In this document: piece by piece, positions 22,718 to 34,200 of the stretch | Position numbering within the stretch: the first letter of the stretch is position 1 | Layout: each line of letters begins with the position of its first letter | Source: Ectocarpus siliculosus | Taxonomy: Eukaryota; Sar; Phaeophyceae; Ectocarpales; Ectocarpaceae | Direction: 5' to 3' | Assembly (NCBI GenBank): GCA_000310025.1 | Contig: FN649735.1 | Span: 3,939,660 to 4,003,659, forward strand | Length of the DNA: 64,000 nucleotides | Made by a program: the position numbers and the translations under genes | The notes under the pieces: model-generated | What the model saw: the letters and a program-made list of their open reading frames with translations, nothing else | Told to the model about the DNA's origin: nothing | The model's database searches: none

Positions 22718-23983
22718 AGATAGATAGAAAGCGTAGGTGACGCCGTCTTTCGAGCGGACAGCGACGGGGCAGCGCCGAAGACGTCAACCCACCCGCAGTG
22801 CAACGCTAAAGCATCATGCATTACCCGAAAGGATCTCGAGCTAAGATTGGAATCGGGAACGATTCAACCGGCCCGGAAGCATTTGTTTCTGCTTCATTGG
22901 TGCACTCTTTGCATGTGTTCCGTTAAGGCAGCGTTGACATTGTTTGGTCGTTGCCTGGCACGAAATAGTTCTCAGCGGTGTTCATGCATCATACACGAAG
23001 TATTTTTCAGTCGTTTGTGAAAAAGCTTCCTTCTGGTGAACTTTGATTATCTTGACATGCTTTAAGTTCAGTAGCTAAATAGCTGTCATCCTGAGTATCA
23101 CAGCTTGCTGAATCGTACTACGCACGCAAGTAAGCATAAATCGCTCTACAGCTAGACGATGCACAGCACATAGTTGGTCAACCTCATGCTGAGAACGTTT
23201 TCAATATGCACGAGACGACGTCAATCGGATCTTCCCAAGGATCCTGTCATCGGAATGATTGACACTACTGTAGGATACAAGCGTCTGTCGGTAGGTATGC
23301 TCGGATGGTGTAGCCCCCCCATCCTCTATTACTCCGTTTTTCCTACCGCTCTCTCCGACCAAACAACTGAACATATACTATTGCCTCTGGAATCTCTTAT
23401 TTCGCACAATTACGCAAGGGTCCCCGTTTGATTTTTTCAAAATGTGCAATTTTCACGCAAGACCCTTCCAAAACCAGCATTTTTTCAAATCTTGGCAAAT
23501 CTTGACCCAAGATTTGCTCGGAGTTGGCTATTCGGCCCAATCTTGGACGAATTTGCAAATCTTGCTCTGCTGGAAAAAAATCAAACGTGGACCCTGGCGA
23601 AACAAATAGGTGATCTGTAGACATCTCAACCAAAGCTGTGACTTTTCTCGAGGGTCGAACATGCTGATTTTCATTCGTTCGCGACGCAGGCTGCCCCAAA
23701 GGTCGAAAAAGGCAAGATTTGCCCAAAGGAAGATTTGCTCCCCAAAAAGATGGGTCTCACTAGCATCACGTTTTTCCTCCTGTGGTACGTACGAGCTGCA
23801 GATAGAGACATAGAATACTTTCTCTCTACACACACTTCACGAGCCCGTGCTATGTAAAGGCCATCTAGGTACGCCGCTTACGTCAGCTTCAAGCCTCTTC
23901 TTGCACGCAATACCTCCTCCCGAGACTTCAACGCCCATCCATTGAACCAAATCCATACACACGCATACAACTGGATAGGACCT
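22718..23983. other. AT-richer non-coding stretch
   Basis: No supported gene. It contains the CAAATCTTG cluster at 23480-23740. Confidence 0.35.
23480..23740. repeat. Cluster of CAAATCTTG and its reverse complement
   Basis: CAAATCTTG or the core AAATCTTG/CAAGATTT occurs at least six times in about 250 bases, in both orientations (for example a head-to-tail pair near 23487-23505, then AAGATTTGC facing it). The function is unknown. Confidence 0.6.
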
Positions 23984-26900
23984 TCATGGATCTTTGCTGC
24001 ACAGGTAGTCATGATACTCCTGGGCCCAGTTTATTGACGTCTTCGCTTCCATCCCAGCAGTAGTTTCCTCGATCGGCGTCTTTTCGTGATGTCCCTCTCC
24101 CTCCACCAGACCATCCGTGTCTTCCCTTGACACACCGCTTGTCGCACCTGTAGCGTTTGGGGTAGCGTTTTCAGCCTCCTCGACTTCTTTCGGCGCAGCC
24201 CGAACCGGTTGTTTCGATCTGGTCTCAGAGGCCACACTTGACGAAGGAATCTCCCTCACGGATGTTATCGTTCCTAGGAATGAGGTGCAAGTGTCGTCGC
24301 TCCTGTCACGGCTACCGTTGCGGCAGGCTTGGTCTCCGTCACCGTCGCAAGCCGCTACCATATCGTCGACCTTAGCATGCCCGTCACCTACGGCTTTCCC
24401 CGTAGCGTCGTCTTCAACTGTGTGCCTTGTACAATCTTCATACTGAGCGAGGTGCTGTTCCAGAGATGCGATAAATTCCCCCCGCAGCGCTACATTGTTG
24501 AACGGCGGCGCCAGCAGTTTCGACAGGGCCGGCTCCGTTCCCTGGTGGTCGCCCGGTCTCGGGGGTGGCACCGCAGACGATAAAAGGTCCACCTCTGAAC
24601 GACACGGAGACGATTCCGCCGACGTAAAGGCAGAACCCGTAGCAGCGCCGACCAGTTTGCTCCCGCGAGTTCGCCCGCTGCGACTCGTCTGTTGATGGTG
24701 GTGCGGGTGCCGAGATGGCGGAAAAGGCGAGCCCGACTCACAAAAATCTTGGGTTGGAATCGTCACGCTCGGTTCCATCGTAGCCGCCTAATATGTCAGA
24801 CGAGCGGCATGACGAGAAAGGGTAGATGGAACATGGGGGCGCGCTTTAGTAGTGACAGGTTTCGTATCGAAGAGTCTGACTGCCGCGGGGAGGCGTCACG
24901 AACGAGGCCATCACACGGTCATACTCCGTTCTTCAAACAACATGTCGCCGAGATATCAACTACCAATGCAACTCTTGAAAGACATTTGTAGTTTTGTAGT
25001 TTAGAGCGGATACCTGCATGAATAGTCCGAATTCGCGCGCGAGCGGCAGTACACGTCCATGTTAAGCACCAAATTACAACAGCGCGTTCAATTTACCCGA
25101 CAACCAGCACCCCCTCCCTCGTAAGAAACAAGGTCAGATATACAGGATTGTTATACAGTAGGCCAGATTTGACAATCCCAAGCAACAAATCCATTGGGAG
25201 TAAAACACTTCGCAACCACCCACCACCAACCCAGCACGCGCCGCTCACTCACCGCCTCATCCTTGATCCTGTCTCCGATCTTACGGAGATCCTCCAACTT
25301 TGCCTCAAGCTCCGCTACGCCGCGATCGGAGATCTCGGGGTAGGGACCCTCCGATTGTTTCCCCTGCGTGCGTGTATCCAAGAGACAGAATTGAGAGGAA
25401 CCATGTCTTGCACTTAGGCGGCGACGGGGCGACAAGCGGATCACTGTTCGTAGTGCTCAACTTGCGCAAATGTAGAAACTACAACCACCCCTAGGAAGAA
25501 CCGAGTAAGGCAAACTATGCATACCACCACCAAAGGACAAAAACAACCCGGCCAACGTACCCCGGGGCCTACGACCGTTACCTCCAACCCCGCGAGCCCC
25601 GCCGAGTCCTCCCTGCATGTACCAGCAGCCCCCAAGTCGAAGAAACCCTGCGCATCCACGAGCCGCGCTCTGCCATCCCGTTCTAGCGAAACTTTGTCCC
25701 GGCAACTGAACGACGAGCGCCTTTCGCCGTCCACCAAAGGCGTTTTCTTCCCGCCTTCCGCATCCAACAAAGATCGCTGGTTCTGCGGTCGCGCAATCTC
25801 CAACGCATCCAGCGAAACCCCTTCGGGCGAGAAGCTTCCGCCGCTCTTGTCCTTGGGTACTTCGCTGGCTTTGGTTCGTTGTACCACCGCCGCCGGAGCA
25901 GCAGCGGTGACAGCATTGACCGCACCTGTGGCAGCGCGCCAGGAAGAAGACGAAGCAGAAAGAGAAGAAGACGTGGACGATGCTGAGCCGCGCAAATGGC
26001 TGCTTAGGGCACGCACCACGTCTACCTCCCGTCGGAAGTCGTCCAGGTCCTCTTGCCGAACCTGGATGCTACCACCACCTCTGCTGCCACCACCGTCACT
26101 GTCAAACCAACGGCGCAGACCCCTCCTGGTGAAGCCTTGCCCATCTCCTTGTGCGCCTGGGCCTTCAACTCGCTCTTCCGCTTCAGCTGCTGCTCCAGCG
26201 GCGTTCAGCAGCATCCTGACCATCACGTCTCGGTCTGAAGCGCTGCCAGCTTCACCAGGCGTGCCTCTGCTACTTCCAGTAGCAGCACTGGTCATGTTCA
26301 TGAGCTGTGTCGTGTATTTGTTGCGATCGTCACCATTATCGGCGGTTCTTTCCGAAGCAGCCACACGAGCCACGCTAGGATAATTGGACCTTTCGCCTTC
26401 TGTAGGCCGACCCTTCTCCGAACGAGAATCGCTCGTGGCTCCAAGCGCACTGCTATTGCCGCTGGCCCCGTTTATCGCTCTAGAGCTTGAATCGTCCTGA
26501 ACGGCGCTGCTGCTGCTCAAGCTGTTGCTGCTGCTGCTCAAGCTGTTGCTGCTGCTACCGCCACCCGCACCACCGTTGCTGCCACCGCTAGCGCTTGGGT
26601 TGGCCTCGTTTCGGGGCTTCCCCTCATTAGGTTCTGTAAGCCTCGCACTCTCTGCCCACCGCCCTACTTTCGACTCTGCTCTCAGGCTTCTGTCCTTGGT
26701 CTTCTTGGGGGCAGGCGGGAGCATTCTGTAGTTAGTCGAACCGGTCAAGGTAATGGGCGATGGCGGGAGAGAAGGCTCGAGACTGCCGCGGAGATGTTCA
26801 ACCTCGAGCCTGCCGGGAGCAAACTCGCCTTCCGGCGCGAACCCTTTCGGTAGAGCCAAAGTTCTCAGCGAAGAGAAATCTCGTTCCGAAGCGGGTGCTA

Positions 26901-27276
26901 ACATTCGCGTGTCTCCGTCGCCACCATCGCGAGAAATCACTCCTTGAAGCATTTTCTCCTCCTCCGATGCCACGCCTGTCTCTCCTACAGAAGAGTGAGT
27001 CGACTGTTTTTGGCGACGGGGCGACGGGCTCAACCCACGGGTAGCTCTGGTTGTGCTCGACCATACCCCCCCACCGTTGGCCTTACCCCGAGCCGTTTCC
27101 ACCCTGACCTTGCCCGCCAGGCACGCCAGGCCTTCGATGACGAGAGCCCTGCGACACATTCCACGGAAACGATTGGGGGGCTCAGATGGCATGAGCAGCA
27201 CAGGAGACGGGGCGGCCATGCAAACATTTTGGAGCCCAAGTCGTCGTTGGTTCAGGCGTGCATATCCTGGGTACAT
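23984..27276 (-). CDS. Three-exon gene for a low-complexity protein of unknown function
   Basis: Proposed exons: 27276-25582 (donor GAG|GTAACG), 25363-25253 (acceptor CACGCAG, donor GCG|GTGAGT) and 24787-23984 (acceptor ATATTAG, ending at TGA). All junctions are phase 0, giving about 870 residues. Exon 1 is dominated by Ser, Gly, Ala and Arg, with runs SSSSNSLSSSS, and has one moderately ordered stretch (VRQEDLDDFRREVDVVRAL). Exon 2 is a likely coiled coil (RGVAELEAKLEDLRKIGDRI). Exon 3 is acidic and polar and ends with TSINWAQEYHDYLC. The true start could be the first ATG at 27276 or a later one (CMAAPSPVL). Exons 1 and 3 might instead belong to separate genes. Confidence 0.45.
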
Positions 27277-27671
27277 GTACTACATACCTACAATTTGAGA
27301 GAGGGTCGTGCCAAGAGAGCTGCAAGTTTCTCGCACCGGGCCTTCCATTTCACCGTACCTTTGTATTGGATCATTTCGTAATTCCGTCTATCGTAGTTGA
27401 GAATCTCTCTAAACCGTTGCCTCCGCCTTTGTTCGGAGACAGGGAACCGTACGCAGCATAGTTTGATAGCAGCATAAGTTCATTGCGCACGATCGGCCAA
27501 CAAGGGCAGGCGACAACGGTAGGTAAGCCTGCGTGTGCCGAACGTGGGAACCGATTGTGCAGAGTTGTACTGCCATTGCTTTCGTGCTGCTAGGACAACT
27601 CGTGCCGATGTGCACAGATTCGGCATCTGGTATGAAAAAACACCATGCAATTCATGAACACACCATACCAA

Positions 27672-29307
27672 TCACCGCTGATTCCCCTTTACACAAGCAC
27701 TCGCTACAGCTCGTAGCACTAGCCTACCTCGCCTAACAGGACGAGCCAATGTCATCACCCATGATATCACCATTCGCGCACACCCCCCGAACCTGGCAGC
27801 CGGATCATTCCTGTCCCCATAGCCGCCCCTCTTCTCGTCACCCTCGCGAAAATAGCCGTGTAGAGCGCGCCGCCTCGTCCGCGCTGACGCGATACCTGCA
27901 TCCATTTGGAGATGGTTGATGCCGGTAGTGACACGTACTCCGTTCAAAACATCGCGACCCCGCCGCCGGCAACCGAACGATAAACATTCCCGCCTACAGG
28001 AAATATATTTGAAGGGCTACTCGAAGGCCGTCGAAGGAAGCATGAGAGGGATCTGAACCCAGCCCGCCACTCAGTGTCAAGGCAGCACCGGACGTGGCTT
28101 GGGAAACCTACTCTTTGGATGCCTATTGCAAGGATCCGGGCTAACCGAGTCCGTTCGCGCAGACCAGGTCGACCGCCTGAAAGTTGAGAGGGCACACCTG
28201 GCAGGGCCTGGGAGAGGCAACGGGCGCTGCGAGCGAGTTCCTTCACTGCCTCATCCTGCTTTTCCGTATCGGGAGGGGCTGTGTTCTCCTCCAGCTTGTC
28301 AATTCGACGGCTGTGCGACACACCAGCAGAACGGGAAGGGTTGGCATGTTAACACGACACTAACTTTCTACCGAAGGTACACTTACTGTTAGAACTTCAG
28401 AGTTCCTACAACCAACAACACTTCCACCCCACCCTAAAATAAAACCTCCACATTCCGTTGGTTTGTCGACAAAGGCAATAAGCCGTAAGGGTTGTCCAAA
28501 ACAATAATGTGATAGCGCGCTCTGTAAGCAAGTGCAGTTCGCTGCAGCACGCACGAACACGCTCCGTGTCACCACAGCGGGGCGTAGAGGTGCAGATCGA
28601 GCTCGGACCACCGTCAGCTTGTAGTAGCCGCCGTGCATCTTGGATCCAGTCATATCACCGATCGCTTGTTTAGTTCAGCACCGCCATTGAGCTCTTTAGA
28701 TCCGGCGCGGCTGCGATTGATTGCAACGCTCTCATACAGTACTGTGTACCATGGGATGCAGCATGTTGGTAGCGACGCCCAGCGGAAATCGAGTTCCATG
28801 TCACCGCTGTGGGTGAGCCCACCGCAGGAACGCGTTGCAATCGCTCTATCATCGCGAGTCGAACGGCCTCGACATGATTTGCCAGGGGCCTTCATCATTG
28901 CATCCTGGCTCACATCCGCAGAAGAGCGCGTCGACACGACACAATCTTAACACACGCTTGGATATCACGGCGCAAAAGATACGACGGTCGGGGGCTGCCA
29001 GATCATCTGCCGTCCGCAACTAAGAAGTGCCCGGCACTAAAAGCTCATACAAATGCGCAAGCTGAGATCCACGACCAGGCATGTGGAAAAGGACCGGGAC
29101 TCACCTAAGGCTAGTAAGAGCGGCCGTGAGCTCGTGAAGCCCCAGCTCGACTTTGACCCTGAACAGAGCGGTGTCGTCTTCGCCAGTGGGCAAGCTGAGT
29201 GCATTCTCCTGGAGCCGGAATCGGCTTTCTGCATCCCAGCTCTTGCTCAACGATTTTTTCTCATGCTCTCCGTACTCCACGTAGCTTGGCCTCGGCGTCT
29301 CAGACAT
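27672..29307 (-). CDS. Small predicted coiled-coil protein gene
   Basis: Exon 1 is 29307-29105 (ATG, MSETPRPSYVEYGEHEKK; donor CTTAG|GTGAGT). Exon 2 is 28310-28198 (acceptor GTGTCGCACAG; donor CCAG|GTGTGC). They join at a split Ser codon, and the heptad-like pattern runs across the junction: LHELTAALTSL from exon 1, then RRIDKLEENTAP from exon 2. A third exon from about 27895 (acceptor GGATGCAG) fits the phase and would end at 27672, but its Arg/Gly-rich translation is less convincing. The size and coiled coil suggest a subunit of a small complex. The family is not recognised. Confidence 0.45.
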
Positions 29308-30094
29308 GGCGCCCTCAGCAGTGTCGAGCCCTGTGCGTGCGTTGGGCGCGGCGCGGTTGGGGGCGCGGTTTGAGGGTGCTTCGTGCGCGAAATGGTGGGG
29401 TAAGATTCACGGAGCCCCCTGCTCGACTCGACTCGTTGGGCTGGCAGCGGTGGGGCAACAGCACACCGAGCACTGCTGTTGTCACACAGCACACGGGAGA
29501 GAGCGACAAGATGAGCAAAAGGCGCAAGTCAAGCAGTAGGTGAGAACCGTGGTAGTTTCTTCCTTTGTCGGCTGCGTCGACCATGCGCGCACGCCCCTCG
29601 TGGGTATCCACTGCTGTACTGCTGTACGCTGTACGCTCCGTTCAATGTCTTTCGAAGGGGAAGGATGCGGACCTGTTTTTTCGCTTGAGAGGTGTACTAT
29701 AATACAAATGTGATGGCAACCGCAGGCTACCAAGAGACTTGGCAGTACGTCTGTTGCAGCTTGAAGCAGAAATATCATGCATACCTGATAGCGAGTGTTT
29801 GCCTTGGCAAATGATTTATTCCAGGGCCTTAGATGCTGCTGTAGGTCTACTGCTGCTGTAGGCAGCAAAGGGCACTCGTGCTGAAATACTTAACTTCCAA
29901 GACACCAAGTACACCATTACGGCCGGTAGCTTTCACAGGGTTTTTCGATTAAGATTTGTACATGTTAGAGAAAGCAGACAATCGTACCCTACCTTACATG
30001 TGTAGTATATGGACGAATGTTGACGTCGTGCGAGGAGATAGGGAGTGTGGGTCAGAGTTACAATTTGCGGTCTTGTTTCGACCCTGGTCAGGAT
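29308..30094. other. No gene recognised
   Basis: This is the presumed promoter side of the minus-strand coiled-coil gene. No motif that I can name is visible. Confidence 0.3.
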
Positions 30095-30924
30095 TTAAGG
30101 GCCCCCAGAACGGGGGGTTTTGACGCTGGCTCTTTTCTCATACTTTAATCCAACATAATAAAGAAAACAACCTTCCCGCAGGAGGTACCTGGTAATTAGT
30201 ACTGTTATCAGTAAAGGACACCATGAAGAGGCGTCGTGCGTGCTGGCACGTTCAGGTTTGCTACTGGAGCTGAAATATCGAAGGTTGCAGCAGTCTCTGA
30301 AAACAGTCCGAAATCTGCGCCGGAACCAAGCGGCATCCAATATTTGTCACAGCCGTGCACACCGCCACGGACCGTAAACCCCTCAACGGAGGGTTGTCCG
30401 CAGTAGCTCGTGGCATGAGCTCCTGCTGTAAGCGCACAGTTCAGGAGATTGGAGTCCGCGGCGGTGTGCACGGCTGTGACAAATGTTGGATGCCGCTTGG
30501 TTCCGGCGCAGATTTCGGACTGTTTTCAGAGACTGCTGCAACCTTCGATATTTCAGCCCTTGTAGCAAACCTGAACGTGCCAGCACGCACGACGCCTCTT
30601 CATGGTGTCCTCTACTGATAACAGTGCTAATTACCAGGTACCTGTCAACACAGACCTTATTTGAACGCCTGCCGTTTTGGCTCTTTGACTTGAAATTAGA
30701 ATTGGGCGATTTTTTGTCTTGATTTCAAAGGGGGCGTGCGGAGGTAGACGCGTGAAATGTATGTTTTTAGCAGCCTCTACTGTCGCCCTGTGCAGGATTC
30801 AACGATTTCTGTTTTTGGCGATGCCTTCCGACTGGTCTTGTGTGTCTGTTGTACAGTTTCTGGTGCTCTCGCGTATGTTTTCAAAATTAGTCAACATCGA
30901 ACTTGCTGCTCTGGGGGCCCTTAA
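30095..30924. mobile_element. Foldback/MITE-like element with TTAA-flanked terminal inverted repeats
   Basis: A perfect 15-bp inverted pair, TTAAGGGCCCCCAGA at 30095-30109 and its reverse complement at 30910-30924, bounds an 830-bp segment with no transposase. If the outer TTAA on each side is the target duplication, the element starts GGGCCCCCAGA, which is the arrangement of piggyBac-class insertions (TTAA target). Inside is a large near-palindrome (30183-30643). The piggyBac link is inference from the TTAA alone. Confidence 0.55.
30183..30643. repeat. 461-bp near-perfect palindrome
   Basis: The left arm from AGGTACCT (30183) and the right arm ending AGGTACCT (30643) are reverse complements, centred near 30413, where AGCTCGTGGCATGAGCT sits. 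The outer 180 bp or so of each arm match almost perfectly; the inner part is more diverged. Reading outward, both strands encode the same chance peptide (WFRRRFRTVFRDCCNLRYF), which shows the symmetry rather than a gene. Confidence 0.9.
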
Positions 30925-31062
30925 GATATTTGCCCGAGCAGCAGCAGCTTTCCGAAGGCGTGAGGTGCAAGATGCAAACTGCAGCGCCGCGATGGACCGC
31001 CTTCGCGAGATTAATAAGTTTGTGAGGAAATAGAACAGGGAGGGGGGACGCGGACCCTATTC

Positions 31063-31088
31063 CCCAACCCTAACCCTAACCCTAACCC
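31063..31088. repeat. Interstitial telomere-type repeat (CCCTAA)n
   Basis: About four consecutive CCCTAA units (TTAGGG on the other strand). A degenerate echo, CTAACCCTAACC, occurs near 31924. It lies between the foldback element and the first helicase exon. Confidence 0.85.
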
Positions 31089-31268
31089 AACTTCCTCGAT
31101 TGCATGCTTTTTTCCAACATGGTTCTTCTAGTGGAAAGACCCTGCGAAGGCTACTGGGTACTGCTGTAGCCCGCTACAACCGTACAGGCGCTACAGAGTT
31201 GGAATACCAACTTAGTCGCTGTCGTGCTGCCCTTTCCACCCAAGGCACGAGGCTAATTGTAAGGGAGT

Positions 31269-34200
31269 ATGTCATGTGGTGTCGTGCTACAGTACAATAT
31301 GGTGCATGGTCGTGCTGCCGTGGACTTACATGGAAAGGATGCGCGCGCGCCAGCAAAGCCGCAGGCGGGGAACGGTCCTGAGAACGGTGCCGATGCGTCT
31401 AACAAGGCGTTACATTTGTTGGTGCCCTGTCGGAGAGTCGGGTTGATGATTGGTAGATGTCATGATTTTCGGTTCTGTGTGTTTCATGGCAGACATCGCG
31501 GCGGGGGGGGCTTCGACGAAGACGAGGATGCGTACTTGGTGCCCTCTGACTGGGAAGATGACGATGATGACGAGGACTGGAACGCCGGTGGTACCTCAGG
31601 CAGGCGGGCGAGGGATCTACAGAAGAACCTCACAGCGGTGAGCTCAAACACAAACCACCGTTGTGCAGTGTCGCTTCGCGAAGGATTGCCTAGCGTAATG
31701 CCTTAGTGCTGCTACCGGTGTGCGGTTGAAACGGTTTGCTCTTTTCCAAAGAATTCGTACCGCACGTGACGAGAAGAACGAACATCCCACTAGCCCGTCC
31801 ACCCGACCAACAAATGGATAGATTGGTAGATACTGCGATTTGGACCAATAGAACCGACGTGCATGTCGTTGCCCAGCTCGGCAACCGATAAATGTAAGCG
31901 CAAGTAATCGTCTCTTGTCGAAATCTAACCCTAACCTTCATCCTAAATGCCCAACCCCAGCTTGTACCCCATGTGCACCAGTTTTATTGAACACACGTGT
32001 CTGGCTGGGCTTTAACCCCCGGCCGCAAAACTACCCCTTTCAATGATGCTGCGCAAACAGTCTCGAGGGGCAAAAGGTGCTGCTGCTAGCTCCAGCGGCA
32101 AAGGCAAGACGGCCAGCAAGCAGCAACAAAAGCAGCAACAACGCGCTGGCGCCGCAAACACGGACGACGACGACGACGACGATGAGGACGGCAATGATTC
32201 CATGCTCATGAACCTCAAGGACTGCAGGGACATGCAGCTCAAGCCGCAGCACACCGACCGTCCCATCTGGGTGCTCCCCGACGGGCACATCTACCTCGAG
32301 GCCTCCTCGCCGTATTACCACCAGGTACCTAACCGCGCAACCTCACAGGCAACGCATTTACGACGCAAGTTCCATGGTTCGATGTACAGTGGGTGTCTAA
32401 AATATGGCGGTGTTGGGGAAGCTGATAGTGACCGCCTTATATGGAGCAGCCGCCTTATTCAATGCGTAAGCAACTTGATTGTTCCGTTTATGCCGCATAT
32501 ATTTCACCCGCCTTATAATAGAGAGCGACCGCCTTATTCGAGGACCCCTTTTGTACTTTGCATTTCCGCTCGATTGACCGTGACAAGTTGCGATCGCCAA
32601 CCCGACCATGTTTTTTTCTCGTTTCTGCCCCTGTTTCGTTACACAACGCTTCCTGGGTCTTGCTCATCTGTCCAGGCGTATGACTTCTTGGTTGCGATCG
32701 CGGAACCCGTGTCTCGGCCGGAGTTCGTGCACGAGTACAAGCTGACCCCCTACTCCTTGTATGCTGCGGTCGCTGTGTCCATCGACACCGACAGCATCGT
32801 CAAGGTGCTCAACAGGTTGTCAAAGGTAGGTGTGCTGCAACGTGGGACGAGACTTGTTGGAATGGGATGTGAGCGCGTTTTCCCTGTCGATTGCGGTAGG
32901 CGTGTCAGAGGCCGGTATACAGAATTACATCGACGTGTGGAATCACCACGCGCTCCAGAGTTGCGTCTTGATATGTTTGGCCTAGGACGGAGGAATGCTC
33001 GGCCTGATGCTACGCACTGAAACAGTTACGTCAGAGTTGCATGCCTCTTGTGTCATTCCCTGTGTCAGCTGATCCCTTCATGCTTGATTTATGAATATGT
33101 ACTGTGATGATCTTTTGCGGCACCATGAACGCTTCACGGTTTTCTGTGGCACGTACGTACGCTTCTCTTCCCGTGTGTTTTGCGGTTCTCAATTAATTCG
33201 TGGACGTGTGTGATACAGACTCCCGTCCCTGACAGCGTGGAGACGTTCATCAGGGCGTGTACGGTGAGCTACGGCAAGGCCAAGCTCGTCCTCAAGCACA
33301 ACAAGCACTACATAGAGTCTCCATTTCCAGAGGTACTTCGAGAGCTGCTCAAGAATCCAACGGTGAGGCATGAAAGTAGCGTGCGTGCTGCGCTTCGAAT
33401 AGAGGATTGGTATTCGTACGAGCTGGAAAAGGCCTACGGTACTGCCAGCGATTGTTGGAGCTGCCAATGAACAGTAACGGGAGTGGAACTATTATATTGT
33501 TCACTTCGTTGGGGGGAAAAGGGCTGATGTTTATTCTGGCTACAACGCCTCCATATGTTTGATGCTTGGCTTGGGGTATTATCGAGCACTGGTGACGTCA
33601 TCTGCATGCACAACAAGTTCTGCAACGCTCGTATTTACGGGCACTCACTAGCCGTTTCTCCTTTTCTACTCCACTTTTCCCACACTTGGCGGGCATATGC
33701 CCCTTTTGTGATGCCTTCTCCCGTGTCCACAACCTACGCTATTTGCGATCTGCAGCAAGAAAAAAAAACCACCGCGTCACCGCTGTCGCTTTGATAGGTA
33801 AGCCAAGCCCGTCTCGGCGAAGAGGAAGAGGAGGAGGTTGCGCCGCCACCAAAAACAGGCGGGACGAACAAGACAGCCGCGGCGGGGGGTGCCGCGGCAA
33901 GTGGTGCGGGGTCAGCAGCAACGGCAGCAGCAGCAGCTGCAGGGGGGGCGCGTGGTGGTGGCGGGGGCGCCAGGGGGGGGGCGGCTGGCGATGGATTCAC
34001 GTTGACGGATGCCCCGCAAGAGATGGACGTGAACCTGGAGTACAAGGAGCTGGCCCGCGAGGGGGATGGGGACGATGCTGACCCGGATGTGATGATGGGC
34101 ACGCAGCCGGGTGGAGCGCTGAAGAACGTGGCGTTTCGGGTGAAAAACAGGTGAGACCTGACCGTGGGGCAGTACGTAGTACGTGTGGTCAAAGAACTTG

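Noticed and set aside
25517-26383. 288-codon plus-strand ORF
   Set aside because: Antisense shadow of the low-complexity exon; Ser/Ala/Pro content mirrors the opposite strand.
30208-30618. Two similar ORFs on opposite strands (VRGGVHGCDK)
   Set aside because: The similarity is fully explained by the palindrome.
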